Shown here piece after piece: positions 8,111 through 18,417 of a stretch of DNA of 64,000 nt (within the stretch, counting starts at the first letter, position 1; the number at the start of each line of letters is the position of its first letter). The stretch is from Rhizobium sp. BT03 (lineage in GTDB: Bacteria; Pseudomonadota; Alphaproteobacteria; Rhizobiales; Rhizobiaceae). The position numbers and the translations under genes are program-made. Under the pieces are notes generated by a model that made no database searches, was not told where the DNA came from, and was given only the letters and a program-made list of their open reading frames with translations. The stretch lies in contig NZ_CP125642.1 of assembly GCF_030053155.1 (NCBI RefSeq), positions 372,001-436,000 of the forward strand, written 5' to 3'.

Positions 8111-8635
8111 ATGCAGCATGCACGACGCAGGGAGCAGCGGGAAAGCCAGGGGCCGCAGCGGCTTGAGACCGAGCGGTTTGCGCCTGTAAATCGCAAAAGG
8201 CTGAGTGCGCCGGCCTTGCGAACCTTCCTGGCGATCGCCGATCTCTGGGGTTTGAGCGAGGAGCAGCGGCTGCTCGTGCTCGGCTATCCCTCCCGGTCGA
8301 CCTATCACAACTGGGCCAAGCAGGCGCGCGAGCACGGGGCCTTCACGCTCGATGTCGATACGCTGACCCGGATCTCCGCCGTGCTCGGCATTCATCAGGC
8401 GCTCGGCGTGCTGTTTGCCGACGAACGCGCCGGCGTCGCCTGGCTGCGCGTGCCGCATCAGGCGCCGGTGTTCGGCGGGCATCCGCCGCTCGATATCGTG
8501 ACGAATGGGACCCAGGACGGGCTGATGACCGTGCGCCGCTTCCTCGATGGCGCCCGCGGCGGTGTCTACATGCAGCCGAATAGGCTCGACGAGGCCTTCA
8601 CGCCTTATGAAGATGCGGACGTCGTCTTCCGGTGA
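8111..8635 (+). CDS. Xre/MbcA/ParS-type antitoxin of a RES toxin-antitoxin pair
   Basis: 174-residue protein. The N-terminal half (LSAPALRTFLAIADLWGLS..QRLLVLGYPSRSTYHNWAK) is the Xre-like helix-turn-helix of RES-associated antitoxins, and the C-terminal half carries the antitoxin/toxin-binding domain (LGIHQALGVLFADERAGVAWLR...APVFGGHPPLD). The start at 8111 has AGGAGG five bases upstream; an upstream in-frame ATG at 8084 lies in the operator. Its stop overlaps the GTG start of the toxin gene (GTGA), so the pair is coupled. It should neutralise the RES protein and repress the operon. Confidence 0.85.
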   Translation: MQHARRREQRESQGPQRLETERFAPVNRKRLSAPALRTFLAIADLWGLSEEQRLLVLGYPSRSTYHNWAKQAREHGAFTLDVDTLTRISAVLGIHQALGVLFADERAGVAWLRVPHQAPVFGGHPPLDIVTNGTQDGLMTVRRFLDGARGGVYMQPNRLDEAFTPYEDADVVFR

Positions 8636-9303
8636 GTGAGCGTTTTGCCGCGGCGCCGCGTCCGTCCTATCGGCTGATCCCATCGCAATTTCCGCCGATC
8701 GGGCTTTTCGACACGGTGACCCGGGCGGCCGATCTCGAAGCCGTGATGGAACTCGTCGGCTGGACCAACGACCGTCTCGTCGCCGACCGCATCCAGCGGC
8801 TCCCCGAGGATGAGTGGGTCTATGGCAGTGCGAATGCCAGCATCGTCATGGCGGCGTTCCTGCATGTCGCCCCCGGCGGCATGCGCTTCAACGGCCCCGA
8901 TCTCGGCGCCTGGTATGCCGCCGACAATCTGAAGACCGCCGCCGCCGAGGTCGGCCATCATCTCCGGCGCGAGGTCGTCGCCCGCGGCGTGGCGACGATG
9001 GCGCGCACCTATCGAAGCTATGCGGCCACTCTGATTGGCGACTATCTCGACATTCGCGGCGAGCAGGCGCTGCGGCCCGATGTCTATAACAGTGCGAGCT
9101 ATGCGGCGTCGCAGATGCTGGGCGAAGAGGTGCGTTCGAGCGGCGGCGCCGGCATTCTTTATGACAGCGTCCGCCTGAGAGGCGGGGTCAACATCGCTGC
9201 GCATCGGCCGCGCAACATTCGCGATGTGCTGCAGGCCGATCACTTCGAAATCACCGTTTTCGCCGCCGACCGGCGCATCGATGTCAGGAAGCTTGCAAGC
9301 TAG
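8632..9303 (+). CDS. RES-domain toxin (predicted NAD+-degrading)
   Basis: 223-residue RES-domain protein. Family features are the early arginine in YRLIPSQFPP, the GMRFNGPDLGAWYAAD block (equivalent to the GRWN region), the ASYAASQMLGEEVR segment and the serine-bearing ILYDSVRLRGG.N end. Characterised RES toxins such as MbcT deplete NAD+ by ADP-ribosyl-type chemistry in the cytosol; function here is by family. It starts with GTG overlapping the antitoxin stop. Its stop codon interlocks with that of the convergent hydrolase gene (CTAG at 9300-9303). Confidence 0.85.
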   Translation: MSERFAAAPRPSYRLIPSQFPPIGLFDTVTRAADLEAVMELVGWTNDRLVADRIQRLPEDEWVYGSANASIVMAAFLHVAPGGMRFNGPDLGAWYAADNLKTAAAEVGHHLRREVVARGVATMARTYRSYAATLIGDYLDIRGEQALRPDVYNSASYAASQMLGEEVRSSGGAGILYDSVRLRGGVNIAAHRPRNIRDVLQADHFEITVFAADRRIDVRKLAS

Positions 9304-9932
9304 AGGCGTTCCGCCCAGGCCTTTGCCGCTTTCGCCATCGCAGCGAGGTGATCGGCAGCGGAGAAGCCGGAGATTGTCTTGCGCGGCTTGAGGTCGTGGT
9401 CTCCGTCCTCGAGCCAGAGGATTTCGATCCGGTGGGAGAGAACGTAGCCCGGCACCTCGTCGCGCGTGCCGAATTCGTCGCGCGTTCCCTGGCAGATCAG
9501 CGTGGGCGTTGTCAGCCCCTTGAGATGGGCCGTGCGTAGTTTCGTCGGCTGGCCGGGCGGATGGAAGGGATAGCCGAGGCAGAGCAGGCCGGCGATCTTG
9601 CCCCTGCCATGGAGATCGTCGGCGATCATGCTGGCGACCCGGCCGCCCATCGACTTGCCGCCGATGATCAGCGGGCCGCTGACGCCGAGTTCGGCAATCG
9701 CTGCTTCATATTCGGGATTGAGCGTTTCGGCCCGAGGCGGCGGCTTGCGGATTCCGCTGCGGCGGGCGGCCATATAGGCGAATTCAAACCTGATGACCCT
9801 GAAGCCGGCGCCGGCAAGCGCTTCCGCCGCTGCTGTCATCGACGCGGAATCCATCGGCGCGCCGGCGCCATGGGCCAGCAGGATGGTGAAGCGTGCATCC
9901 TGCGGCCCCTGGAGCAGAAATCTGTCGAGCAT
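9300..9932 (-). CDS. Alpha/beta hydrolase, KANL3/Tex30-like family
   Basis: 210-residue predicted cytosolic hydrolase. It shows the strand-turn LAHGAGAPMDS near residue 20, the nucleophile elbow GGKSMGGR near residue 93, an aspartate in QGTRDEFG and a histidine in EDGDHDLKPRK. The ATG at 9932 has GGAGG seven bases upstream; a TTG two codons earlier is also possible. Members of the KANL3/Tex30 group are widespread but of unknown substrate. The gene converges on the RES toxin with overlapping stops. Confidence 0.85.
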   Translation of the reverse strand: MLDRFLLQGPQDARFTILLAHGAGAPMDSASMTAAAEALAGAGFRVIRFEFAYMAARRSGIRKPPPRAETLNPEYEAAIAELGVSGPLIIGGKSMGGRVASMIADDLHGRGKIAGLLCLGYPFHPPGQPTKLRTAHLKGLTTPTLICQGTRDEFGTRDEVPGYVLSHRIEILWLEDGDHDLKPRKTISGFSAADHLAAMAKAAKAWAERL

Positions 9933-9955
9933 CGGCAATCCTCCATAGCGTCATC

Positions 9956-9980
9956 GGAACCATCTCGACGGCCGTGACTT
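9956..9980 (+). promoter_or_regulatory. Possible general-stress (EcfG/RpoE2-type) promoter
   Basis: GGAAC at 9956-9960 followed by 18 bases and TT at 9979-9980, matching the loose consensus GGAAC-N18-TT described for RpoE2 in Sinorhizobium meliloti. It lies 23 bases ahead of the small gene at 10003. The -10 part is weak, so this is a suggestion only. Confidence 0.3.
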
Positions 9981-10002
9981 CTTGCCTGAAAGGAGACAGA
10001 CA

Positions 10003-10185
10003 ATGTCGACGAATGACGAAAACGTAAAGCCCGAGCAGCGGCGCCCCAAGGATGTCGGCGCAGTCCCCGACAAGCCGGAGCCTGCCGATGCAGAATCGCT
10101 GGCGCCACCAACGGTGCAGCCGGCTGGGGCGGGCGACAAAAGCGAACGGCCGGTCGTCAATCCCGTAACCGGCGTCGCTTTTTAG
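10003..10185 (+). CDS. Small hydrophilic protein of unknown function
   Basis: 60-residue, proline- and charge-rich protein (KPEQRRPKDVGAVPDKPEP...) with no membrane segment, signal peptide or cysteine, likely disordered. AAAGGAG nine bases ahead of the ATG supports the start. It may be under the candidate stress promoter at 9956. It reads away from the alpha/beta hydrolase gene and is followed by a candidate small RNA. I do not recognise a family, and no function is proposed. Confidence 0.65.
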   Translation: MSTNDENVKPEQRRPKDVGAVPDKPEPADAESLAPPTVQPAGAGDKSERPVVNPVTGVAF

Positions 10186-10215
10186 GGATCGCAAAATTAT
10201 GATGCCTATCGGCCC

Positions 10216-10244
10216 TTGAAACCGCGGCGGAGAGGGGACATATA
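10216..10244 (+). promoter_or_regulatory. Housekeeping-type promoter for a candidate sRNA
   Basis: TTGAAA (10216-10221), 17 bases, CATATA (10239-10244). Read with the preceding C it resembles the rhizobial sigma-70 consensus CTTGAC-N17-CTATAT. Transcription would start near 10251, and a strong intrinsic terminator lies about 95 bases downstream with no open reading frame between them. Confidence 0.55.
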
Positions 10245-10250
10245 GCGGTC

Positions 10251-10348
10251 CTGCCTGAAAAATGGATGCATGGGGTATCGACGTCGTCGAACTCTTTGCT
10301 GTCCGACAGGATAAGGGCGCTCCCCGCAAGGGTCGAGCGCCCTTTTTG
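10251..10348 (+). ncRNA. Candidate trans-acting small RNA, about 95 nt
   Basis: The segment lies between a good promoter (10216-10244) and an intrinsic terminator (stem 10314-10322 with 10335-10343, then TTTTT). It has no coding frame of note. An internal arm, GTCG...CGAC at about 10284-10306, could form a second small stem. The size and layout (promoter, one internal hairpin, GC-rich terminator with a U tail) are those of rhizobial trans-encoded sRNAs. I cannot match it with certainty to a named alpha-r family. It could also be a terminated read-through leader, but there is no gene immediately after it. Confidence 0.5.
10314..10347 (+). terminator. Rho-independent terminator
   Basis: Nine-base perfect stem AGGGCGCTC / GAGCGCCCT with a 12-base loop, followed by a run of T including TTTTTGCTTTT. 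It ends the candidate sRNA, and could also stop read-through from the small gene at 10003. Confidence 0.8.
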
Positions 10349-10429
10349 CTTTTCAGACATTGCATTCGCCGAGACGTTTGTTCCGATCCGGGTGATCGTG
10401 ACGAACTCCCACCATACTCTATATAGCAC

Positions 10430-10547
10430 TTCGGAATCCCGAAATTGGTTGGGGCATTGAAATCATTGTCTGTTTTTCCGCGATGACATTGCGAAAAGGC
10501 CGGCGGATTTCGGAATCCCGAAGCGGCAGTCCTTCGGGATTCCGAAG
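10430..10547. repeat. Three copies of a 14-base dyad ahead of the DUF899 gene
   Basis: TTCGGAATCCCGAA occurs at 10430-10443 and 10509-10522, and its inverse TTCGGGATTCCGAA at 10533-10546. The last two form a perfect 14-base stem with a ten-base loop, followed by GGGATTTTTTCC. Each unit is itself a dyad (TTCGG-N4-CCGAA). Reiteration in front of one gene suggests binding sites for a dimeric repressor; the last pair could also act as a terminator. Confidence 0.65.
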
Positions 10548-10657
10548 TGGGATTTTTTCCCGCCGCGGTTTTTCGCCGGCGCTGTCGATTTTCGCATCCG
10601 CCGATCGTCATCCTAACGATGTGCTGCAATCGTGCGGCAACAGAAGGAGGAAATGTC

Positions 10658-11359
10658 ATGGATCATCAGCATCTCGTCCCCGCCGCTATGCTTGCGGCAA
10701 AGAACGGCGTCCGCTTCCCCAATGAGAGCGAGGCGTATCGCAGCGCCCGCGATGCGCTGCTTGCCGAAGAGATCGAATTGCGCCGCCACATCGAACGCGT
10801 GGCGGTACAGCGCCGGGCGCTGCCGCCGGGCGGCGCGGTGACGAAAGACTACCGCTTCGAAGGCGTTGACGGGCCGATAGCTTTCAGTGAGCTCTTCGCC
10901 GACAAGGAAACGCTGGTCGTCTACAGCTATATGTTCGGCCCACAACGAGAGCGCCCATGCCCGATGTGCACCTCACTGCTGTCGGCCTGGGACGGCGAGG
11001 TGCCGGATATGCTGCAGCGCGTCGGGCTTGCCGTCGTCGCCCGCTCGCCGCTCGAACGGCTGCTCGCCTTCAAGAAGGAACGCGGCTGGAATCACCTGCC
11101 GCTTTATTCCGACACGACGGATGAATACAGCCGCGACTATCACGCCATCGGCAAAGATGGCAGCGATGACGCGGCTTTCAACGTCTTCACGCGGCGCGAC
11201 GGCACCATCCGCCATTTCTGGAGCGGAGAGATGGGCGGGGTAACGGCCGATCCCGGCGAGGATCCGCGCGGCGCACCCGATCTGATGCCGCTCTGGACCG
11301 TGCTGGATTCAACGCCGGAAGGCCGGGCGCCGGACTGGTATCCGAAGCTGTCTTATTGA
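10658..11359 (+). CDS. DUF899 family thioredoxin-like protein
   Basis: 233-residue protein of the DUF899 group, which has a thioredoxin-like fold. The core reads LVVYSYMFGPQRERPCPMC with a CPMC redox-type motif near residue 105, followed by YSDTTDEYSRDY and the C-terminal PDWYPK segment typical of the family. GGAGG precedes the ATG by seven bases, and the reading frame further upstream is not needed. The function of the family is not established; a redox or ligand-binding role is inferred. Three copies of a dyad upstream suggest tight repression. Confidence 0.85.
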   Translation: MDHQHLVPAAMLAAKNGVRFPNESEAYRSARDALLAEEIELRRHIERVAVQRRALPPGGAVTKDYRFEGVDGPIAFSELFADKETLVVYSYMFGPQRERPCPMCTSLLSAWDGEVPDMLQRVGLAVVARSPLERLLAFKKERGWNHLPLYSDTTDEYSRDYHAIGKDGSDDAAFNVFTRRDGTIRHFWSGEMGGVTADPGEDPRGAPDLMPLWTVLDSTPEGRAPDWYPKLSY

Positions 11360-11371
11360 GGCCGTAGGCCG

Positions 11372-12001
11372 TCAGCCGGTGGAGCGGTTTCTCGACGTTT
11401 CGATCCATTCGAGATTGGCGACAGAAGCCTCCGGCAGCGGTGATGGATCGACGTCGTAGACATAGCCGGCGAGCATGTCGGCGGCGCGTTCCGCTGCCTT
11501 GATCTTCGCCTCGGTTTCCGCGACCGCCTTGCCGATCGCTTCGATGCGGGCGCGGAACATGTGCGCGAGCACATCGCGGCCGGACTGTTTTTCGAGCCGT
11601 TCCAGATGCAGGCCGATGCGCGAGGCGTGGCGTTCCAGTTCGCTCTTGCTGAAGCGGGCCTTGCGCAGTTCCTCGGAAAGGCTTTCCTGCATGACGGCGA
11701 CGGGATCGAAACTTCCGGGCACGCGCTCGTCGAGCACTGCGTCGGTGACGAGCTTCTCGATCATGACGAGCGCCTGCAACTCGGCGGCGTCGGCGAGTTC
11801 GACGTCATAGCCGGTATCGTCATAAACCTTGCGGCGGACGGGATCGAGAAGCAGCGCGTAGGCTTTCTGCAGATTGTCGAAGGCTTGCGAATCTCCGCCC
11901 GAATCCGGGTGGGCGACTTTTGCATGCTTGCGATAGGCGGCCTTCAGCTGCGCCTCATTCGCATCGCGTTCAACGCCGAGAATATCGTAGGGATCCGTCA
12001 C
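11372..12001 (-). CDS. J-domain (DnaJ-like) protein
   Basis: About 209 residues. The N-terminal J domain (residues 3-65) reads DPYDILGVERDANEAQLKAAYRKHAKVAHPD with the essential HPD tripeptide, so it should stimulate an Hsp70. There is no G/F or zinc region; the rest is an alpha-helical, charged segment rich in coiled-coil-like heptads, specific to rhizobial homologues. I choose the GTG at 12001, which has GGAG five bases upstream; a GTG at 12025 is also in frame. The client is unknown. Confidence 0.85.
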   Translation of the reverse strand: MTDPYDILGVERDANEAQLKAAYRKHAKVAHPDSGGDSQAFDNLQKAYALLLDPVRRKVYDDTGYDVELADAAELQALVMIEKLVTDAVLDERVPGSFDPVAVMQESLSEELRKARFSKSELERHASRIGLHLERLEKQSGRDVLAHMFRARIEAIGKAVAETEAKIKAAERAADMLAGYVYDVDPSPLPEASVANLEWIETSRNRSTG

Positions 12002-12174
12002 GCCCGCTCCATTGCTACCCCGCACGTCGGGCAGTCTAGGTCTTCTTCTGCATCAGAAAGGCGAAGTTTAGACCGAAAGCAGGAATGACGTCCATGGCCC
12101 GAAAAAGCAACGGTTCGCGCAAATGCCCTGGCCGTTTTTCGATTATCGAATTTTTTCAAGCCGTTGCGCCAAGA

Positions 12175-12750
12175 TCAGCCGGCGTCGATCGAAGCAAGAT
12201 AACAGGTTGCCTCGCCATCGATTTTGAGTTCGATTCCCACTGCATCCGTCATCAGCAGCGCATCGCCTGATGCAAGCGAGCCGGTTTCATCGCCCTGCCG
12301 GAACGACAGCGCGCCGCGGTGGCAGAGCAACAGGCATGACGACGCCGTCAGCGGCAGGGTCTTGCCGCCATCGATTTCGATCCGCACCAGCGTGTGAACA
12401 AGGCCCGCGCGGCGGGTCATGACGTTGAGATCGGTGATCGCGCCGTCCTGGAGCCTGGCGGCGACCGGGATATCCGCCGGAAAGGCGAGGGGATCGCTCG
12501 CCGTCGTCAGCAGCGCCGGCGCCTTGCCTTCGATGTCGAGCGTCATCCCATTACCGTTCAGGATCGCCAGCGTGCGGTCGATGCCGGGAAAGATCGAGAA
12601 CGGCCCATCCGTTGCGACGGTCGCCATGCTGACGCGCCAGTCGAAGCCGGCAAGGCCGGCATCTTCGGGCGAAACGGCGATCTCCACCGTTTCGCCGCCG
12701 CCGTTTTTCCACGGCATGCGCTTGTGATCGGCCGCCCGCAGGATCTTCAC
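12175..12750 (-). CDS. hutD: HutD family protein
   Basis: 191-residue HutD/Ves-type cupin. The family opening RMPWKNGGGETVEIAV is near residue 12, followed by DWRVSMATVATDGPFSIFPGIDR. HutD is encoded with histidine catabolism genes in many proteobacteria and is thought to tune the pathway, possibly by binding an intermediate such as formylglutamate; it is not an enzyme of the route. The GTG start at 12750 is four bases after the hutU stop, so it is coupled to hutU. An upstream frame extension overlaps hutU and is not used. Confidence 0.9.
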   Translation of the reverse strand: MKILRAADHKRMPWKNGGGETVEIAVSPEDAGLAGFDWRVSMATVATDGPFSIFPGIDRTLAILNGNGMTLDIEGKAPALLTTASDPLAFPADIPVAARLQDGAITDLNVMTRRAGLVHTLVRIEIDGGKTLPLTASSCLLLCHRGALSFRQGDETGSLASGDALLMTDAVGIELKIDGEATCYLASIDAG

Positions 12751-12754
12751 GGGT

Positions 12755-14428
<1,674 letters not shown>

Positions 14429-14458
14429 GGCGGTTCCCCTGTTCTCAGGTTTCAATCT

Positions 14459-15265
14459 TCAGCGTTTCAGGCCCGGTGCGATCTGTTCGATGCGCACCAG
14501 AATGTCTTTGAGATGGATGCCAAGCCGGTCCGCCCTAGCGGTGTCATAGGCAAACGGCGGCGTCTCGGTCTGCAGATGCGTCGATTGCGCGAGCTCCATC
14601 TGGATGGCGTGCACGCCGGTCTCGGGCCGGCCGTAGTGGCGGGTCGTCCAGCCGCCTTTGAAGCGGCCGTTGAGCACGCTGTCATGGCCATCGGCGGCTT
14701 CGACGACGGTGAGCGCCGCCTGCTCGATGGCGCCGTCGCAGGTCTTGCCCATATCGGTGCCGATGTTGAAATCCGGCAGCTTGCCTTCGAAGAGGAAGGG
14801 GATATGGGAGCGGATCGAGTGGCAATCATAGAGGATCGCTACGCCATGCATTGCTCTGATGCGCTCGATCTCGGCGGCAAGAGCGGCGTGATAAGGCGCA
14901 TGAAAATCTCTGAGCCGTGCCGCGATATCGGCCTCGTCGGGCGCCTGCCCATCCTTCCAGATCGGCTTGCCGTCGAAATCCGTTTCCGGAACGAGGCCGG
15001 TGGTGTTCTGGCCGGGATAGAGGCTGACGCCGGCCGGATCGCGGTTGGCGTCGATCACGTAGCGGTGGAAGGTGGCGCGCACCGTCGAGGCGTCGGACAG
15101 CAGGCCGTCATAGAGCCGGTGGATGTGCCAGTCGGTATCGGCGAGGATCCGGCCATTGTCGTTGAGACGGTCGTAGATCGCCGGCGGGACGTCGGTGCCG
15201 GTATGAGGGAAGGCGAGGATGACGGGGGAGGTGCCCCGATGGATTTCGAAGACGGGGGTGCTCAT
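14459..15265 (-). CDS. hutG: N-formylglutamate deformylase
   Basis: 268-residue N-formylglutamate amidohydrolase, releasing glutamate and formate at the end of the five-step histidine pathway. The family motif ILAFPHTGTDVP is at residues 16-27, LYDCHSIRSHIP is near residue 145, and GGWTTRHYGRPETGVHAIQMEL is near 205. Its presence together with hutF shows that this organism uses the formylglutamate route and not direct formamide release. It is 30 bases upstream of hutU and separated from hutH by about 235 bases with a repeat element. Confidence 0.95.
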   Translation of the reverse strand: MSTPVFEIHRGTSPVILAFPHTGTDVPPAIYDRLNDNGRILADTDWHIHRLYDGLLSDASTVRATFHRYVIDANRDPAGVSLYPGQNTTGLVPETDFDGKPIWKDGQAPDEADIAARLRDFHAPYHAALAAEIERIRAMHGVAILYDCHSIRSHIPFLFEGKLPDFNIGTDMGKTCDGAIEQAALTVVEAADGHDSVLNGRFKGGWTTRHYGRPETGVHAIQMELAQSTHLQTETPPFAYDTARADRLGIHLKDILVRIEQIAPGLKR

Positions 15266-15289
15266 GGGCAGAGCGCTCCGGCGTCTGGG

Positions 15290-15480
15290 GCATCACGCCC
15301 CTCTGTCCTGCCGGACCCGGGGTCGAGCCGCGGGTCTCGACCCGTCCTTCGGACCCCCACAAGGGGGGAGATCGGCAAGTAGATGAGACTTCCCCAAACA
15401 ATCGATGTTGGAGCGAGCGGGTCTGCCCAGCCGATCTCCCCACCTGTGGGGGAGATGCCCGGCAGGGCAGAGGGGGGTAC
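15290..15480. repeat. RIME-like element between hutH and hutG
   Basis: Contains CGCGGGTCTCGACCCGTCC, also present at 6538-6556, and inverted arms GGGGGGAGATCGGC and GCCGATCTCCCC that enclose about 70 bases. The outer ends are CCCCTCTGTCCTGCC and GGCAGGGCAGAGGGG, a 15-base near-perfect inverted repeat. It sits inside the hut operon and so must be transcribed as a long stem-loop. Confidence 0.7.
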
Positions 15481-15500
15481 CAAGTGCACATACATCAAGA

Positions 15501-17036
15501 TCAACCCTCCAAAACCGGCAAGATGCCATTCGAAACGGCGGCATTCAGCGCGCCCGTCGCCACCAGTTCAGCGGCGGCGGCGAGATCGCCCGCCATGTAG
15601 CGGTCGACGTCGAGGCTCGGCACCTGGCTGCGGATTGCGGCGATCGCCTTCAAAAGCTCTGGGCTCGTTGACAGCGGCGCACGCAGTTCGACGCCCTGGG
15701 CAGCGGTCAGCGCCTCGATGCCGATGATGGCGAACAGGTTCTCGGTCATGCCGAGCAGGCGGCGGGCGCCGTGGCAGGCCATCGAGACATGGTCTTCCTG
15801 ATTGGCCGAAGTCGGCGTCGAATCGACCGAGGCCGGGTGCGACATCTGCTTGTTCTCGGACATCAGCGCTGCCGAGGTGACCTCGGCGATCATCAGGCCG
15901 GAATTCAGGCCCGGCTTCTTGGCGAGGAAGGCCGGCAGGCCGTAGGAGAGGGTGGGATCGACTAGCAGCGCGATGCGGCGTTGCGAGATGGCGCCGATTT
16001 CGCAGACGGCGAGCGCGATCTGGTCGGCGGCAAAGGCGACCGGTTCGGCGTGGAAATTGCCGCCTGAGACGACGGAATTGTCCGACAGCACCAGCGGATT
16101 ATCGGTGACCGCGTTGGCTTCGATCTCCAGCGTGCGGGCGACCGAGCGCAAGAGATCGAGGCAGGCGCCGTCGACCTGCGGCTGGCAGCGGATGCAATAG
16201 GGATCCTGCACGCGCTCGTCGCCCTCGATATGGCTCTGGCGAATGACGGAGTTTTCGAGCAGGCCGCGAAGCGCGGCTGCGGTATCGATCTGGCCCTTAT
16301 GGCCGCGCAGCGTATGGATATCGGCATGGAAGGGCGCCGAAGAGCCCATCGCCGCATCGGTCGACATGGCGCCGGTGATGAGCGCCGACTGCGCGGCGCG
16401 ATGCGTACGGAAAAGGCCGGCGAGCGCCAGCGCCGTCGAAGTCTGCGTGCCGTTGATCAGCGCCAAGCCCTCCTTGGCGGCGAGAACGACTGGCTTCAGC
16501 CCGGCCCTCGCAAGGGCCTCGGCGCCCGACAGACGTTCGCCGGCGAAGAAGGCTTCGGCCTCGCCCATCATCACCGCGGCCATATGGGCGAGCGGCGCAA
16601 GATCGCCAGAGGCGCCGACCGAGCCCTTTTCCGGGATCAGCGGGATGACGCCCCTTTCGAGCATGCCTTCGATCAGCCGCACCAGCTCCAGCCGCACGCC
16701 GGAGGCGCCGCGGCCGAGCGAGACCAGCTTCAGCGCCATGATCAGCCGCACGATATTTTCCGGCAGTGGCGCGCCGACGCCGCAGCAATGCGAGAGGATG
16801 AGATTGCGCTGCAGCGTGGCGACGTCGGCGCTGTCGATCTTGATCGAGGCGAGTTTCCCGAAGCCGGTGTTGATGCCATAGACCGGCGCATTGCCGGCGG
16901 CGATCTCGGCGATGCGGGCGGCAGCCTTGGCGATGCCCACATCGAAGGAATGATCGAGCCTGGCCGGCTCACCCGTCCAGTAAATGATCTCCAGATCCTT
17001 GAGCGAGACGGAGCCCGGGTGGAGCGTAATGGTCAT
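15501..17036 (-). CDS. hutH: Histidine ammonia-lyase
   Basis: 511-residue histidase that deaminates L-histidine to urocanate. The MIO prosthetic group forms from Ala142-Ser143-Gly144, visible in [15 protein letters not shown]. Other active-site parts are Tyr53 in [13 protein letters not shown] near residue 310 and NQEDHVSM near 410. The ATG at 17036 overlaps the hutI stop by four bases. A long upstream frame extension runs antisense into hutI in another frame and is not coding. This is the catalytic copy; a second HutH-like protein at 24931 lacks the MIO triad. Confidence 0.97.
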   Translation of the reverse strand: MTITLHPGSVSLKDLEIIYWTGEPARLDHSFDVGIAKAAARIAEIAAGNAPVYGINTGFGKLASIKIDSADVATLQRNLILSHCCGVGAPLPENIVRLIMALKLVSLGRGASGVRLELVRLIEGMLERGVIPLIPEKGSVGASGDLAPLAHMAAVMMGEAEAFFAGERLSGAEALARAGLKPVVLAAKEGLALINGTQTSTALALAGLFRTHRAAQSALITGAMSTDAAMGSSAPFHADIHTLRGHKGQIDTAAALRGLLENSVIRQSHIEGDERVQDPYCIRCQPQVDGACLDLLRSVARTLEIEANAVTDNPLVLSDNSVVSGGNFHAEPVAFAADQIALAVCEIGAISQRRIALLVDPTLSYGLPAFLAKKPGLNSGLMIAEVTSAALMSENKQMSHPASVDSTPTSANQEDHVSMACHGARRLLGMTENLFAIIGIEALTAAQGVELRAPLSTSPELLKAIAAIRSQVPSLDVDRYMAGDLAAAAELVATGALNAAVSNGILPVLEG

Positions 17037-18295
17037 CGGCCGTTCCTTTCGCCCTTGAAGACGCGTGTATGAAGTGGGTTGAAGCCGATGCGGTAGACGA
17101 GCTCGGCGAGGCTCTCGACATCCCAGACGGCGAGATCGGCGGATTTGCCGGCTTCGAGCGTTCCGGTCTCGCCGATGAGGCCGAGCGCGCGGGCACCTTC
17201 GCGGGTGGCGCCGGCGATGCATTCCTCGACGGTCAGGCCGAACAGCGTCGCCGACATGTTCATGGTGAGCAGCATCGAGGTGAGCGGCGAGGTGCCGGGA
17301 TTGCAATCGGTAGCGATCGCGATCGGCACGCCCGCTTGGCGCAGCGCTTCCACCGGCGGCTTCTGCTTCTCATGGATGGCGTAGAAGGCGCCGGGCAGCA
17401 GCACGGCGACAGTGCCGGCGGCAGCCATCGCGGCGATACCTTCCTCATCGAGATATTCGAGATGGTCACAGGAAAGCGCGCCATAGGCGGCCGCCAGCTT
17501 GGCGCCGCCGAGATTGGAGAGCTGTTCGGCATGCAGCTTGACCGGCAGGCCGAGCGCTTTGGCCTTGTCGAAGACGCGGGCGATCTCGCCAGTCGAAAAG
17601 GCGATGCCTTCGCAGAAGCCGTCGACGGCATCGGCAAGGCCGAGATTATACATGTCGTCGAGGCCGGGCAGCACGACATCGTCGAGATAATCGCCGTTGC
17701 GGCCCTTATAGTCGACAGGCGTCGCATGGGCGCCGAGATAGCTGGTGGCGACACGCACCGGCCTGACATGGCCGAGCAGGCGGGCGCTCTGCAGCATCTT
17801 CACTTCACCGCTGCGGTTGAGACCATAGCCTGATTTGATCTCGATCGTCGTTACGCCTTCAGCAAGCAGCGTATCGAGCCGCGGCAGCGCTGAGGCGACG
17901 AGTTCCTCGACCGACAGCGCATTGGTCGCCTGAACGGAGGAGACGATGCCGCCCCCGGCCCGCGCAATCTCTTCATAGGTCGCGCCTTCGAGGCGCATCT
18001 CGAATTCGCGGGCGCGATTGCCGCCGTGAACGATATGGGTGTGGCAGTCGACGAGGCCGGGCGTCACCCAGCGGCCTTCGAGGTCGATGATATCGGAATG
18101 TTCGATGGCGGAAGCCGGCAGCTCGCTTTCGGCGCCTGAAAAGGCGATGCGGCCATTTTCGATCAGCACGGCGCCCTTCTCGACGATGCCGAGCCCTTCC
18201 TTCTCAGGCGCGAGCGTCGCCAGGCGCGCATTGCGCCAGAGCGCCGGCCTGACCTCGGCGGATGGGTTACCTTCAGAAAAATTGTTCCCGGTCAT
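17033..18295 (-). CDS. hutI: Imidazolonepropionase
   Basis: 420-residue zinc amidohydrolase that opens 4-imidazolone-5-propionate to N-formimino-L-glutamate, the third step of the pathway. Metal-binding [10 protein letters not shown] is near residue 76, [11 protein letters not shown] near 250 and the aspartate in [11 protein letters not shown] near 325. The ATG at 18295 follows AGGAAAGG; longer in-frame starts run through the operator region. It is the first gene of the leftward hutIHGUD operon and faces hutF across a 122-base gap with a HutC-type operator. Confidence 0.96.
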   Translation of the reverse strand: MTGNNFSEGNPSAEVRPALWRNARLATLAPEKEGLGIVEKGAVLIENGRIAFSGAESELPASAIEHSDIIDLEGRWVTPGLVDCHTHIVHGGNRAREFEMRLEGATYEEIARAGGGIVSSVQATNALSVEELVASALPRLDTLLAEGVTTIEIKSGYGLNRSGEVKMLQSARLLGHVRPVRVATSYLGAHATPVDYKGRNGDYLDDVVLPGLDDMYNLGLADAVDGFCEGIAFSTGEIARVFDKAKALGLPVKLHAEQLSNLGGAKLAAAYGALSCDHLEYLDEEGIAAMAAAGTVAVLLPGAFYAIHEKQKPPVEALRQAGVPIAIATDCNPGTSPLTSMLLTMNMSATLFGLTVEECIAGATREGARALGLIGETGTLEAGKSADLAVWDVESLAELVYRIGFNPLHTRVFKGERNGR

Positions 18296-18324
18296 CAGCT
18301 TTGCGCCTTTCCTTATGCCGAAAC

Positions 18325-18336
18325 ATGTATATACAT
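18325..18336. promoter_or_regulatory. HutC-type operator ATGTATATACAT
   Basis: Perfect 12-base palindrome in the divergent hutI-hutF intergenic region, 30 bases from the hutI start and 82 from hutF. It contains TGTATATACA, the core of HutC operators described in Pseudomonas and other proteobacteria. Urocanate is the known inducer of HutC. Two HutC-like repressors are encoded nearby and either could bind. Confidence 0.75.
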
Positions 18337-18417
18337 AATAAGCAGGTGACAAGAGAAATTTTGCGCGCTCTTCTGGAAAAGAAAGATCGGCGGCGCGGCA
18401 GAAGGGGAGAAAAGGCC

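Noticed and set aside
10430..10547. CRISPR-like repeat array
   Set aside because: Only three copies, unequal spacing, one inverted, and no cas genes in the window.
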